A stretch of 64,000 nucleotides of DNA, taken from assembly GCF_040187885.1 (NCBI RefSeq), contig NZ_JBDPLH010000003.1, positions 248,001-312,000 on the forward strand, written 5' to 3'. The notes under the pieces are model-generated. The model saw only the letters and a program-made list of their open reading frames with translations. It did not search any database and was not told where the DNA came from. This document shows, piece after piece, positions 39,618-48,753 of the stretch (position 1 is the first letter of the stretch; the number at the start of each line of letters is the position of its first letter). A program made the translations under genes and the position numbers. Origin of the DNA: Roseateles_E cavernae. GTDB lineage: Bacteria > Pseudomonadota > Gammaproteobacteria > Burkholderiales > Burkholderiaceae_C.

Positions 39618-41363
39618 ATGAAAGCCAGCCAGTTCTTTGTCTCGACCTTGAAAGAAGCGCCCGCCGATGCCGAGGTCGTCAGCCACAAGCTGATGATGCG
39701 CGCCGGCATGATCAAGCGACTCGGTGCCGGCATCTACAACTACATGCCGATGGGGCTGCGCGTGATCCGCAAGGTCGAGGGCATCATCCGCGAGGAGATG
39801 AACCGCGCCGGCGCGGTCGAGCTGCTGATGCCGGTGGTCCAGCCGGCCGAGCTATGGCAGGAGACCGGCCGCTTCGACAAGATGGGCCCTGAACTGCTGC
39901 GTGTGAAGGACCGCCACGAGCGCGACTTCATCATCCAGCCGACCAGCGAAGAGGTGGTGACCGACATCGCCCGTCAGGAGCTGCGCAGCTACAAGCAGCT
40001 GCCGAAGAACTTCTATCACATCCAGACCAAGTTCCGCGACGAGCGCCGGCCGCGCTTCGGCATCATGCGCGGCCGCGAGTTCACGATGAAGGACGCCTAC
40101 TCCTTCGACCGCGACGTCGAATCGGCCGGCCGCAGCTACGAGAACATGTACGCGGCCTACTGCAAGATCTTCGACCGCCTGGGCCTGCAGTACCGTGCCG
40201 TGGCGGCCGATACCGGCGCCATCGGCGGCGACCGGTCGCACGAGTTCCAGGTCATTGCCGATACCGGCGAAGACGCCATCGTCTACTGCCCGACCAGCGA
40301 CTTTGCCGCCAATATCGAGCTGGCCGAGGCCGTATCTTTGCTGGCCGCTCGTGGCGCCGCCACTCAGTCGCTGAGCAAGACGCCGACGCCGGGCAAGAGC
40401 ACCTGCGCCGGCGTGGCCGAGCTGCTGGCCTTGCCGCTGGCGCAGACCGTCAAGTCCCTGGTGCTGGCCACCGATGAGCTGGACGACAAGGGCGACATCA
40501 AGAAGTCCACCGTCTGGCTGCTGTTGCTGCGCGGCGATCATGAGCTGAACGAGGTCAAGGCCGGCAAGCTCGAAGGCTTGAAGGCCGGCTTCCGTTTCGC
40601 CACCGTGGCGGAGATCGATGAGCACTTCGGCTGCAAGCCCGGCTATCTGGGGCCGATCGGCATGAAGAAGCCGGTCAAGATCGTCGCCGACCGCACCGTC
40701 GCCCATATGGCCGACTTCGTCTGCGGCGCCAACGAGGCCGACTTCCACTACACCGGCGCCAACTGGGGCCGCGACCTGCCCGAGCCCGATCTGGTGGCTG
40801 ATATCCGCAATGTCGTGGTCGGCGACCCGTCGCCGGATGGCCGGGGTGTGCTGGCCATCCAGCGCGGCATCGAGGTCGGCCATGTGTTCTATCTGGGCAC
40901 CAAATACTCGCTGGCGATGAACGCCAACTACCTCGACGAGACCGGCAAGCCCAAGCCGATGGAGATGGGCTGCTACGGCATCGGCGTGACCCGCATCCTG
41001 GGCGCGGCCATCGAGCAGAACCATGACGAACGCGGCATCATCTGGCCGGATTCGATCGCCCCGTTCACCGTCGTGCTCTGCCCGATCGGAATGGAACGCA
41101 GCGAAGAGGTCAAGGCCGCCGTGACGCAGCTGCATGATGAGCTGCAGGCCCTGGGTGTCGACGTGCTGCTGGACGACCGTGGCGAGCGCCCGGGTGCGAT
41201 GTTTGCCGACTGGGAGCTGGTCGGCGTGCCGCACCGCGTGGTGCTGTCGGATCGCGGGCTCAAGGAGGGGCAGGTCGAATACCAAGGCCGCCGCGATGCC
41301 GAGGCCACGAAGCTGGCGCTGAGCGAGGTGCTCGGCCATCTGAAGGGCAAGCTCAAGCTTTGA
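39618..41363 (+). CDS. proS: Prolyl-tRNA synthetase
   Basis: The 581-aa bacterial-type class II enzyme starts 'MKASQFFVSTLKEAPADAEV'. Motif 2 lies around 'YHIQTKFRDERRPRFGIMRG' and motif 3 in 'CYGIGVTRILGAAIEQ'. An editing (INS/YbaK) insertion covers about residues 230-380, with 'KSLVLATDELDDKG' and 'FVCGANEADFHYTGANW'. An anticodon-binding domain ends the protein. A further 13 in-frame residues upstream (from 39579) are not conserved. The stop overlaps the next gene. Confidence 0.97.
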   Translation: MKASQFFVSTLKEAPADAEVVSHKLMMRAGMIKRLGAGIYNYMPMGLRVIRKVEGIIREEMNRAGAVELLMPVVQPAELWQETGRFDKMGPELLRVKDRHERDFIIQPTSEEVVTDIARQELRSYKQLPKNFYHIQTKFRDERRPRFGIMRGREFTMKDAYSFDRDVESAGRSYENMYAAYCKIFDRLGLQYRAVAADTGAIGGDRSHEFQVIADTGEDAIVYCPTSDFAANIELAEAVSLLAARGAATQSLSKTPTPGKSTCAGVAELLALPLAQTVKSLVLATDELDDKGDIKKSTVWLLLLRGDHELNEVKAGKLEGLKAGFRFATVAEIDEHFGCKPGYLGPIGMKKPVKIVADRTVAHMADFVCGANEADFHYTGANWGRDLPEPDLVADIRNVVVGDPSPDGRGVLAIQRGIEVGHVFYLGTKYSLAMNANYLDETGKPKPMEMGCYGIGVTRILGAAIEQNHDERGIIWPDSIAPFTVVLCPIGMERSEEVKAAVTQLHDELQALGVDVLLDDRGERPGAMFADWELVGVPHRVVLSDRGLKEGQVEYQGRRDAEATKLALSEVLGHLKGKLKL

Positions 41364-41977
41364 GCGGGCTGCATCGACGCGCTCTGCTACTGGGCGCGCT
41401 GCTGGCGCTGCCCGGTGGGCGGGTGTTGGCGGGCGCTCAGGTCGAGGAGCCGCTGGCCGATGCGGTGCGTTCGGCGCTGTCGGCGGCCATCGCCAACAGC
41501 GCGCCGCCCAAGCCCCGTTTCGAGCGGGTCGAAGACCGGCTGGCCTATCTGCGCTGGTTGGGCGAAATGAGCGAGCGGCTCAAGCGCCGGCTCTCGGAGA
41601 GCCTGACCCGCATCGAGTTTCTCGAGACCCTGTGGTACGAGAGCAAGCGTGCGGGCCTGGATCCTGCCCTGGTACTGGGGCTGGTGCAGGTCGAGAGCGG
41701 CTTCCGCAAATACGCGATCAGCTCGGCCGGTGCGCGCGGCTATATGCAGATCATGCCCTTCTGGGCGCGCCTGATCGGCGATGGCCAGGCATCGCGGCTC
41801 TTCCATATGCAGACCAATCTGCGCTTTGGCTGTGTGATCCTGCGCCACTATCTGGACCGCGAGCGTGGCGATCTGTTTCTGGCGCTGGGCCGCTACAACG
41901 GCAGCCGTGGCCGGGCCGAATACCCGGATGCGGTGTTCGGCAACCGCAAGCGCTGGCTGATGCCCGGCGAAGTCTAG
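41360..41977 (+). CDS. Lytic transglycosylase (SLT domain)
   Basis: The 205-aa exported peptidoglycan lyase has an N-terminal hydrophobic signal to about residue 24 ('ALLLGALLALPGGRVLA'). The SLT domain contains the catalytic E112 in 'GLVQVESGFRKYAISSAGAR', then 'GYMQIMPFW' and 'LALGRYNGSRGRAEYP'. The start is TTG overlapping the proS stop (TTGA), so translation is probably coupled. Its stop TAG overlaps that of the convergent ubiX within CTAG. Confidence 0.9.
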   Translation: MSGLHRRALLLGALLALPGGRVLAGAQVEEPLADAVRSALSAAIANSAPPKPRFERVEDRLAYLRWLGEMSERLKRRLSESLTRIEFLETLWYESKRAGLDPALVLGLVQVESGFRKYAISSAGARGYMQIMPFWARLIGDGQASRLFHMQTNLRFGCVILRHYLDRERGDLFLALGRYNGSRGRAEYPDAVFGNRKRWLMPGEV

Positions 41978-42546
41978 GCCTTCAGCCCCGCCCAGGCCTT
42001 GGGCGTGGCTCCGGCCACGCCGGCCAGCTCCAGCACCCGCTCGGCGCTTTCGTTCACCAATTCCTCGATGCTTTGCGGGTGGTGATAGAAGGCCGGCAGC
42101 GGCGGGAAGATGATGCCGCCCATCTCGGTGACGGCCGTCATATTGCGCAGATGCGCCAGGTTGAAGGGCGTCTCGCGCACCATCAGGATCAGGCGGCGGC
42201 GCTCCTTGAGCGTCACGTCGGCCGCGCGCGTCAGCAGATTGTCGCCAAAGCCATGGGCGATGGCCGCCAGGCTCTTCATCGAGCAGGGGGCGATCACCAT
42301 GGCGGCCGTGGCGAAGCTGCCGCTGGCCACACAGGCGCCGACATCGGCCGGCGCATAGGAGAAGGAGGCCTCGGCCTCCAGCGCCTTGCGGTCCAGCCCG
42401 AGCTCATGATGCACATTGAGCACGCCGGCCGGCGTGATGATCAGATGCGTCTCCAGGCCCAGCTCTCGGCCCCGGCGCAGCAGTCGCAGTCCGTAGGCCG
42501 CACCGGTGGCGCCGGTGATGCCGACGACCAGCCGCTGTCCGATCAT
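41974..42546 (-). CDS. ubiX: Flavin prenyltransferase UbiX
   Basis: Makes prenylated FMN, the cofactor of the UbiD decarboxylase in ubiquinone synthesis. The 190-aa flavoprotein starts at 42546 with 'VVGITGATGAAYGLRLLRRG', then 'APCSMKSLAAIAHGFGDNL', 'RRRLILMVRETPFNLAHLRN' and 'GGIIFPPLPAFYHHPQSIEE'. The start overlaps the grxD stop (ATGA). It ends the hemA-to-ubiX minus-strand series. Confidence 0.95.
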   Translation of the reverse strand: MIGQRLVVGITGATGAAYGLRLLRRGRELGLETHLIITPAGVLNVHHELGLDRKALEAEASFSYAPADVGACVASGSFATAAMVIAPCSMKSLAAIAHGFGDNLLTRAADVTLKERRRLILMVRETPFNLAHLRNMTAVTEMGGIIFPPLPAFYHHPQSIEELVNESAERVLELAGVAGATPKAWAGLKA

Positions 42547-42860
42547 TGTGCGGGCGTCAGCACCTGCTGCAGCTCGCCGGCCTGGTACATCTCCATCATG
42601 ATGTCCGAGCCGCCGACGAACTCGCCGTTGACGTAGAGCTGCGGGATGGTCGGCCAGTTGGCGTAGTCCTTGATGCCCTGGCGCACGCCCTCGTCCTCCA
42701 GCACATTGAAGGTCTTCAGATCGCTGACACCGCAGGCCTTCAGGATCTGGATCGCACGGCCCGAGAAGCCGCACATCGGGAACTGTGCCGTGCCCTTCAT
42801 GAACAGCACGACCCGGTTGTTCTTGACCAAGTCGTCAATGCGTTGCTGTACGTCGCTCAT
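42543..42860 (-). CDS. grxD: Monothiol glutaredoxin, Grx4 family
   Basis: The 105-aa protein carries the CGFS active site (C30-G-F-S) in 'FPMCGFSGRAIQILKACG', glutathione-site residues 'WPTIPQLYVNGEFVGGSDI' and the N-terminal 'VVLFMKGTAQ'. CGFS glutaredoxins carry or deliver [2Fe-2S] clusters. It is translationally coupled to ubiX and lies 103 bases after the beta-barrel-like gene. Confidence 0.96.
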   Translation of the reverse strand: MSDVQQRIDDLVKNNRVVLFMKGTAQFPMCGFSGRAIQILKACGVSDLKTFNVLEDEGVRQGIKDYANWPTIPQLYVNGEFVGGSDIMMEMYQAGELQQVLTPAQ

Positions 42861-42963
42861 ATCGTCTCGCCTGAAGTGGTGGAAAGCGCACCGGCTCCGA
42901 GCCGGCGCATGCCGCCTATTATCGGCGAGGGCTGCGATGCTTGCCGGCCCGAGGCTTTGCTGC

Positions 42964-43596
42964 TCAGTAGCTGTAGCTCAGGCCCAGCTGCAGAACGGGC
43001 CGGAAGCGCATGTCCATCAGCAGGTCTTCCAGGCTCTGCGAGCCCGGCACACTGCGGCCCAGGCGCAGCTCATCGCGTGGACTTGACTTGGTCAGCCCGA
43101 GATCGGCGCTGAAGCCCCAGCCACCGCGCAGCGACTGGCCGGTGTAGCCGATGCCCAGATAGGAGCGGGCATGGCCGGCATCGATGCCGGGCGGCAGCGC
43201 GCCGCCGAACAGGCTGACGCTGCGCTGGCCCACAGCCAGGCTCTGCCCCAGGCCCAGCGAGCTGTGCCCGAGCGCCAGGCCGCCGCTGCTTTGCGACAGC
43301 GTCGGCGAGCCCATCAGCAGGCCGCCGGTGGCGCGCAGGCCGCCCTGGGTGTGGGGGCCCAGCAGCGATCCGGTCAGGTAGTAGTCGCCCAGCAAATTGG
43401 CGCTGAGTACCCGCGAGCTTCCGCTCACGCTGTCCAGCTGGCTCAGCTGGACGCGGGTCTGCCACCGCAGGGAAGCGATCTCGGGGACCTTGATCTTCAG
43501 GCCTTCAGCATGGGCGGATGCGCCGGCCAGCAGCAGCAGGGCCAATGGCACCAGCCAGCGCGGGTTCGCGGCAAGGACATGGGCGACGGTACTCAT
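42964..43596 (-). CDS. Putative outer-membrane beta-barrel protein of unknown function
   Basis: The 210-aa protein has a Sec signal peptide (helix 'WLVPLALLLLAGASAHA' with predicted cleavage A-H-A|E). The mature part is rich in Gly, Ser and Leu, with alternating-pattern strands such as 'LGDYYLTGSLLG', 'YLGIGYTGQSLRGGWGFSAD' and the terminal 'VLQLGLSYSY'. A C-terminal aromatic strand is typical of proteins inserted by BamA. No cysteines are in the mature part. I do not recognise a named family. It sits between prmC and grxD in an otherwise standard gene series. Confidence 0.75.
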   Translation of the reverse strand: MSTVAHVLAANPRWLVPLALLLLAGASAHAEGLKIKVPEIASLRWQTRVQLSQLDSVSGSSRVLSANLLGDYYLTGSLLGPHTQGGLRATGGLLMGSPTLSQSSGGLALGHSSLGLGQSLAVGQRSVSLFGGALPPGIDAGHARSYLGIGYTGQSLRGGWGFSADLGLTKSSPRDELRLGRSVPGSQSLEDLLMDMRFRPVLQLGLSYSY

Positions 43597-43717
43597 GGCG
43601 ACCTCCTCGTAAGCTGGCGCCTGAGGTCCAGGCGCAACTGATGCTAACCCGGTCGGCGCAAGTCTGCAGGCCGAACTGAGGCGCTATGGGCCGGCAAATG
43701 TGGCTTTTTGGACAGCG

Positions 43718-44545
43718 TCAGCCCGGCCAGCGCCCGCCGCTGACCCGGGGCTGGTCACCGAGGTCGCGGCGGCACTCGATCCGCTCGAAACCGCGGGCCG
43801 CCAAGGCCTGGCCGACCGCCCCGGCCTGGTCATAGCCATGCTCCAGCAGGAGCCAGGCACCGGGCCGCAGATGTCCGGGCGCACCGGTGATCAGGGCCAG
43901 CAGCGCCGACAGACCGTCGCCACCGGGCGTCAGCGCGCTCAGCGGTTCGTGACGCAGCGCCGGCAGATGCGGGTCGGCGCCGGCGATATAGGGTGGGTTG
44001 CTGACGATCAGGTCGAAGCGGCGGCCGGCCAGCGGCTGCCACCAGTCGCCTTGCTGGAACTCGACCACCAGGCCCAGGGCCTGGGCATTGGCGCGCGCGA
44101 CGGCCAAGGCGCCGGCGCTGAGATCGACCGCCGTGACACGGGCCTGCGGGTGTCGGTGCTTGAGCGCCAGCGCGATCGCGCCGCTGCCGGTGCCCAGATC
44201 GACCAGCTCCGGCTGCGCCAGCGCGCCGGCCTGCAGCAGCTCCAGCGCCCAATCGACCAGCACCTCGGTATCAGGCCGGGGTACCAGGGTGTCGGCATTG
44301 ACCCGCAGCCGCAGGCCATGGAACTCCTTGTGCCCGCTCAGATAGGCCAGCGGCACACCCTGCAGGCGCTGCGCCAGCCAGTCCTCGAATCGGCAGGCCT
44401 GCTCCGCGCTCAGCAAGTCCTCGTCATGCGTGATCAGCCAACTGCGGTCGCGGTCCAGCAACTCGGCGAGCAGCAACTGCGCCTCGAGCCTATCCAGTCC
44501 GCGCTCACGCGCGCGGGTCAGCGCGGCGGCCACGCTGAGACTCAC
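43718..44545 (-). CDS. prmC: Release factor glutamine methyltransferase
   Basis: N5-methylates the GGQ glutamine of RF1/RF2. The 275-aa protein starts at GTG 44545, overlapping the prfA stop as GTGA. The SAM-binding motif is 'VDLGTGSGAIALALK' and the catalytic N-P-P-Y is in 'LIVSNPPYIAGADPHL'. 'RVNADTLVPRPDTEVLV' is the family linker. Its substrate RF1 is encoded immediately upstream. There is no ATG near this start, so GTG is required. Confidence 0.95.
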   Translation of the reverse strand: MSLSVAAALTRARERGLDRLEAQLLLAELLDRDRSWLITHDEDLLSAEQACRFEDWLAQRLQGVPLAYLSGHKEFHGLRLRVNADTLVPRPDTEVLVDWALELLQAGALAQPELVDLGTGSGAIALALKHRHPQARVTAVDLSAGALAVARANAQALGLVVEFQQGDWWQPLAGRRFDLIVSNPPYIAGADPHLPALRHEPLSALTPGGDGLSALLALITGAPGHLRPGAWLLLEHGYDQAGAVGQALAARGFERIECRRDLGDQPRVSGGRWPG

Positions 44546-45624
44546 CGGCCGCCCTCCAGGCTGGCCAGTTGCTCGGCCGCCTGAGCCGCTTGCAGGCCCT
44601 GGAAGACGTCGTCCAGATCGCCGTTCATGATGGCGTCCAGCTTGTAGAGCGTCAGATTGATGCGGTGGTCGGTCAGCCGGCCTTGCGGGAAGTTGTAGGT
44701 GCGGATGCGGTCGCTGCGGTCGCCCGAGCCGATCAGGCTCTTGCGCTGGGCGGCCTCCTTGGCGGCGCGCTCGTTCTTGTCTTTGTCGCGCAGCCGGGCG
44801 GCCAGCACGGCCATGGCCTTGGCCTTGTTGCGGTGCTGGCTGCGGTCGTCCTGGCACTCGGCCACCAGGCCGGTGGGCAGATGGGTGATGCGGATCGCGC
44901 TGTCGGTCTTGTTGACGTGCTGGCCGCCGGCGCCGCTGGCGCGGAAGGTGTCGATGCGCAGCTCGGCCGGGTTCAGCTGGATCTCCTCGGCCTCGTCGGG
45001 CTCGGGCATCACCGCCACGGTGCAGGCGCTGGTATGGATGCGGCCCTGGCTTTCGGTGGCCGGCACGCGCTGCACGCGATGGCCGCCGGACTCGAACTTC
45101 AACCGGCCATAGACCTGCTCGCCCTCGATGCGCACGACCAGTTCCTTGTAGCCGCCCAGGTCGGAGTCGCTGGCCGACAGGATCTCGGTCTTCCAGCCCT
45201 GGCGCTCGGCAAAGCGCAGATACATGCGGGCCAGATCGCCGGCAAAGAGGGCCGACTCGTCGCCGCCCGTGCCGGCGCGGATTTCCAGGAAGGCCGGGCG
45301 CTCGTCGTCCGGGTCCTTGGGCAGCAGGGCCAGTTGCAGGGTCTCGTGCAGACGGGCGATGTCCGCCTCGGCCGCCGCGATTTCTTCGCGTGCCATCTCC
45401 GCCATGTCCGCCTCGGCCAGCAGCTCGCGCGCCGTCGCCAGATCGGCTTCGCGCTGCTGGTACTGCCGATAGTGGCCGACCAGGGCCGATGCCTCGGACT
45501 GTTCCTTGCTCAGCGCACGGTAGCGCTTCATGTCGGCGGCGACCGAGCCCTCGGCCAGGATGGTGTCCAGCTCGCTCAGGCGATAGGCGAGGCGTTCGAA
45601 TTGCTGGCGCAGCGAGTCTTTCAT
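44542..45624 (-). CDS. prfA: Peptide chain release factor 1
   Basis: Terminates translation at UAA and UAG. The 360-aa protein shows the PAT anticodon-like tripeptide in 'RVQRVPATESQGRIHTS' and the GGQ motif in 'FRASGAGGQHVNKTDSAIR'. Standard RF1 N-terminal helical and central domains are present. It lies 63 bases after hemA and overlaps prmC. Confidence 0.98.
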   Translation of the reverse strand: MKDSLRQQFERLAYRLSELDTILAEGSVAADMKRYRALSKEQSEASALVGHYRQYQQREADLATARELLAEADMAEMAREEIAAAEADIARLHETLQLALLPKDPDDERPAFLEIRAGTGGDESALFAGDLARMYLRFAERQGWKTEILSASDSDLGGYKELVVRIEGEQVYGRLKFESGGHRVQRVPATESQGRIHTSACTVAVMPEPDEAEEIQLNPAELRIDTFRASGAGGQHVNKTDSAIRITHLPTGLVAECQDDRSQHRNKAKAMAVLAARLRDKDKNERAAKEAAQRKSLIGSGDRSDRIRTYNFPQGRLTDHRINLTLYKLDAIMNGDLDDVFQGLQAAQAAEQLASLEGGR

Positions 45625-45687
45625 GGGGGGGCGATGGCGGTGGAGCTGAAGGGCCGGCAGCGGCTGCCGGGGCGGGCTTCAGTACCG

Positions 45688-47001
45688 CTAATGCTCGGCA
45701 GCGGAGTCGAAACTGCCGCCTGGGCTGCTGCGCAGGAACAGGCGCGAGACGGTCTGCGCCAGCTGCACGCGCTGCTCGCCATCGCTGGCATGCAGCTCGG
45801 CCAGCGCGCCATGCAGCATCTTCTGGGTCAGGCCGCGCGACAGCGCTTCCAGCACCGCGTCGACATCTTCGCCGCGCGCCAGCAGCTTGCGGGCCCGGGC
45901 GATCTCATGGGCGCGCCATTCGTCGGTCTGCGCGTTCAGGGCCTGGATCAGCGGCACCGTGTGGCGCTGGCCCAGCCAGTGGACAAAGCTCTGCACGCCG
46001 CTCTCGATGATGGCCTCGGCCTGCTGAACGGCGGCCTGGCGCTTCTCGCCGGCGCTTTGCACCAGGGTCGAGAGATCGTCCACCGTGTAGAGATAGACAT
46101 CGTCCAGCTGCGCGACCTCGGGTTCGATATCGCGCGGCACGGCCAGGTCGATCATGAACATCGGCCGGTGCTTGCGGGTCTTCAGCGCACGCTCGACGGC
46201 ACCCAGGCCGATCAGCGGCAGGCTGGAGGCGGTGCAGGAAATCACCGCATCGAATTCGTGCAGACGCTGCGGCAGATCGGCCAGCCGGATCGCCTCGGCG
46301 CTCAGATGGCCGGCCAGCTTCTCGCCGCGCTCCAGCGTGCGGTTGGCCACGGCCATGGCCTTGGGTGCCTTGGCGGCGAAATGGGTGGCGACCAGCTCGA
46401 TCATCTCGCCGGCGCCGACGAACAGCACCTTGATCTTGCTCAGGTCCTCGAACAGCTGCGAGGCCAGGCGCACCGAGGCGGCCGCCATGCTGATCGAGTG
46501 CGCGCCGATCTCGGTCGAGCTGCGCACCTCCTTGGCGACCGAGAAGCTGCGCTGGAAAAGCTGGTGCAGCGTGCTGCCCAGGGTGCCGGCCTGGTCGGCC
46601 TCGCGCACCGCCTGCTTGAGCTGGCCGAGGATTTGCGGCTCGCCCAGCACCATCGAGTCCAGCCCGCTGGCAACGCGGAAGGCGTGGCGCGCGGCGGCGC
46701 CGCCTTCCATCACATAAGCATGGTCCAGCAGCGCATTGCTGCCGACACCGCCGACCCGGGCCAGCCAGTCGACGGCCGGCTGCACCATGGCCGCACTGCC
46801 GGCCACATAGAGCTCGGTACGGTTGCAGGTGGAGAGCAGGGCGGCCTCGGGGCCGGCCGCGGTCTTGCGCGCCTGCCCGCTCTGCAGCTGATCCTTGAAG
46901 CCCAGCAGGGTGGGGGCCAGTTGTTCGAGCGAGAACGCAAAACGTCCACGCAGATCCAGCGGCGCGGAGTTGTGATTCAGACCAAGGGCGAACACGCTCA
47001 T
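45688..47001 (-). CDS. hemA: Glutamyl-tRNA reductase
   Basis: The first committed step of C5 haem synthesis reduces glutamyl-tRNA to glutamate-1-semialdehyde. The 437-aa protein has the N-terminal 'MSVFALGLNHNSAPLDLRGR', the catalytic Cys in 'ALLSTCNRTELYVAGS', a substrate loop 'GLDSMVLGEPQILGQLK' and the NADPH fold 'KVLFVGAGEMIELVATHFA'. The ATG at 47001 has no ribosome site; a TATAAT lies only 6 bases upstream, so the mRNA may be leaderless. Confidence 0.97.
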   Translation of the reverse strand: MSVFALGLNHNSAPLDLRGRFAFSLEQLAPTLLGFKDQLQSGQARKTAAGPEAALLSTCNRTELYVAGSAAMVQPAVDWLARVGGVGSNALLDHAYVMEGGAAARHAFRVASGLDSMVLGEPQILGQLKQAVREADQAGTLGSTLHQLFQRSFSVAKEVRSSTEIGAHSISMAAASVRLASQLFEDLSKIKVLFVGAGEMIELVATHFAAKAPKAMAVANRTLERGEKLAGHLSAEAIRLADLPQRLHEFDAVISCTASSLPLIGLGAVERALKTRKHRPMFMIDLAVPRDIEPEVAQLDDVYLYTVDDLSTLVQSAGEKRQAAVQQAEAIIESGVQSFVHWLGQRHTVPLIQALNAQTDEWRAHEIARARKLLARGEDVDAVLEALSRGLTQKMLHGALAELHASDGEQRVQLAQTVSRLFLRSSPGGSFDSAAEH

Positions 47002-47007
47002 AACGGG

Positions 47008-47013
47008 ATTATA
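47008..47013 (-). promoter_or_regulatory. -10 element of hemA with possible leaderless start
   Basis: TATAAT on the minus strand ends 6 bases before the hemA ATG, placing the expected transcription start at or within the start codon. The -35 is poor. Confidence 0.45.
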
Positions 47014-47122
47014 AAATTCGGCGTTCGGCTGTGCCCCGGCGGGGCTGTTGCGGGGCGCACATGCGATTGATGCGCATCAATTCCAGGCTACTTTTTCTCT
47101 ACTCTTTGGCAAGCCGAGGCTT

Positions 47123-47395
47123 ATGAATCTGCTGGACGTCGTATGGCACCTGGGCAACTTCCTCGCGCCCGCCTGGTTTGTCGCCGCCCTGATGGCGCTG
47201 GGGCTCAAGCTGCTGTGGCGTCGCGAACTCAAGGCCCTGGCCTGGCGCCGCCTGGCGCTGTGGGGTGCGCTGGGCGGCTGCCTGGGTCTGGTCGCGGCCC
47301 TGTTGCTGCTGGGCCGTGACGGCAAGATGCTGGGCTATGGCTTGATGATCGTCTGCATTGCGCTGCCGCAATGGGGGCTCAGCCTCAAGCGTTGA
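47123..47395 (+). CDS. Small integral membrane protein of unknown function
   Basis: The 90-aa protein is predicted to have three transmembrane helices: about residues 13-30 ('FLAPAWFVAALMALGLKLL'), 45-65 ('LALWGALGGCLGLVAALLLL') and 70-85. A basic loop (W-R-R-E-L-K) lies between the first two. The start ATG is chosen for the upstream CGAGG; the frame continues to 47048 without a better signal. It is divergent from hemA, and its stop is directly adjacent to the miaB stop with no base between. No family is recognised. Confidence 0.7.
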   Translation: MNLLDVVWHLGNFLAPAWFVAALMALGLKLLWRRELKALAWRRLALWGALGGCLGLVAALLLLGRDGKMLGYGLMIVCIALPQWGLSLKR

Positions 47396-48742
47396 TCAGG
47401 CGCTAGCGTCCTCGGTGATCAGGACCTCGGCGCGCAGCGAATGCGCAAAGGCCTGGGTGATGCTCACATCGATCAGCTGGTTCATCAAACGTGGCGCGCC
47501 CTTGAAGTTGACGATGCGGTTGCACTCGGTGCGGCCCATCAGCTCGCTGGCGTCCTTGCGGGCATTGCCGGTCACGAGAATGCGCTGGGTCGAGCCGACC
47601 ATGGTCTCGCTGATCCTGACGGCGTTGGCCTCGATGGCGGCCTGCAGTTCCTGCAGTCGGCGCACCTTGAGCTCGTAAGGCGTCGTGTCCTCCAGCGCGG
47701 CGGCCGGCGTGCCGGGGCGCGGGCTGAAGATGAAGCTGAACGAGGCATCGAAGCCGACCTCGTGCACCAGCTTCATCAGCTTGGCATGGTCGTCCTCGGT
47801 CTCGCCGGGGAAGCCGACGATGAAATCGCTGGCGATGCGGATGTCCGGACGGATCGCGCGCAGCTTGCGAATCGTGCTCTTGAACTCCAGTGCGGTGTAG
47901 CCGCGCTTCATCGCCATCAGGATGCGGTCGCTGCCATGCTGGACCGGCAGGTGCAGATGGTTGACGAGCTGCGGCACTTTGGCATAGGCCTCGATCAGGC
48001 GCTGGCTGAACTCGTTCGGATGGCTGGTCGTGAAGCGCAGGCGCTGGATGCCGGGGATCTCGGCCGCGTATTCGAGCAGCAGGGCCAGGTCGGCGTACTC
48101 GGCCGTGTCGCCCATCTTGCCGCGATAGGCATTGACGTTCTGACCCAGCAGATTGATCTCCATCACACCCTGGTCGGCCAGGCCGGCGATCTCGGTCAGC
48201 ACATCCTCGAAGGGGCGCGAGACCTCCTCGCCGCGGGTGTAGGGCACGACGCAGTAGGAGCAGTACTTGGAGCAGCCTTCCATGATGGAGACAAAGGCGC
48301 TGGCGCCCTCGACCTTGGCCGGCGGCAGATTGTCGAACTTCTCGATCTCGGGAAAGCTGATGTCGACCTGCGGGCGGCGCTGCTCGCGGCGTGCGTCCAG
48401 CATCTGCGGCAGGCGGTGCAGGGTCTGCGGGCCGAACACGACATCCACATACGGCGCGCGCTCGATGATGGCCGCGCCTTCCTGCGAGGCGACGCAGCCG
48501 CCGACGCCGATCAGCACCCCTTTCTCTTTCAGGTGCTTGACCCGGCCGAGGTCGCTGAACACCTTCTCCTGCGCCTTCTCGCGCACCGAGCAGGTATTGA
48601 ACAGGATCAGATCGGCCTGCTCGACGTCCTTGGTCTCTTCATAGCCCTGGGCCGCGCCCAGCACATCGGCCATCTTGCCCGAGTCGTACTCGTTCATCTG
48701 GCAGCCGAAGGTCTTGATGAATACTTTCTTCGTGTCGCTCAT
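47396..48742 (-). CDS. miaB: tRNA-2-methylthio-N6-dimethylallyladenosine synthase
   Basis: Radical-SAM methylthiotransferase acting on i6A37 of tRNAs. The 448-aa protein starts 'MSDTKKVFIKTFGCQMNEYD' at 48742. Auxiliary-cluster cysteines are in 'TFGCQM', 'FNTCSVREKA' and 'GVGGCVASQEG', and the radical-SAM C-x3-C-x2-C is in 'MEGCSKYCSYCVVPYTRG'. A C-terminal TRAM domain (about residues 380-445) binds tRNA. The frame is open about 400 bases further upstream, through the neighbouring gene, without biological support. Confidence 0.97.
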   Translation of the reverse strand: MSDTKKVFIKTFGCQMNEYDSGKMADVLGAAQGYEETKDVEQADLILFNTCSVREKAQEKVFSDLGRVKHLKEKGVLIGVGGCVASQEGAAIIERAPYVDVVFGPQTLHRLPQMLDARREQRRPQVDISFPEIEKFDNLPPAKVEGASAFVSIMEGCSKYCSYCVVPYTRGEEVSRPFEDVLTEIAGLADQGVMEINLLGQNVNAYRGKMGDTAEYADLALLLEYAAEIPGIQRLRFTTSHPNEFSQRLIEAYAKVPQLVNHLHLPVQHGSDRILMAMKRGYTALEFKSTIRKLRAIRPDIRIASDFIVGFPGETEDDHAKLMKLVHEVGFDASFSFIFSPRPGTPAAALEDTTPYELKVRRLQELQAAIEANAVRISETMVGSTQRILVTGNARKDASELMGRTECNRIVNFKGAPRLMNQLIDVSITQAFAHSLRAEVLITEDASA

Positions 48743-48753
48743 GGCGGCCTCTC

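Noticed and set aside
44569..47070. 833-codon plus-strand frame opposite prfA and hemA
   Set aside because: Antisense to two secure genes with motif support; no protein family recognised.
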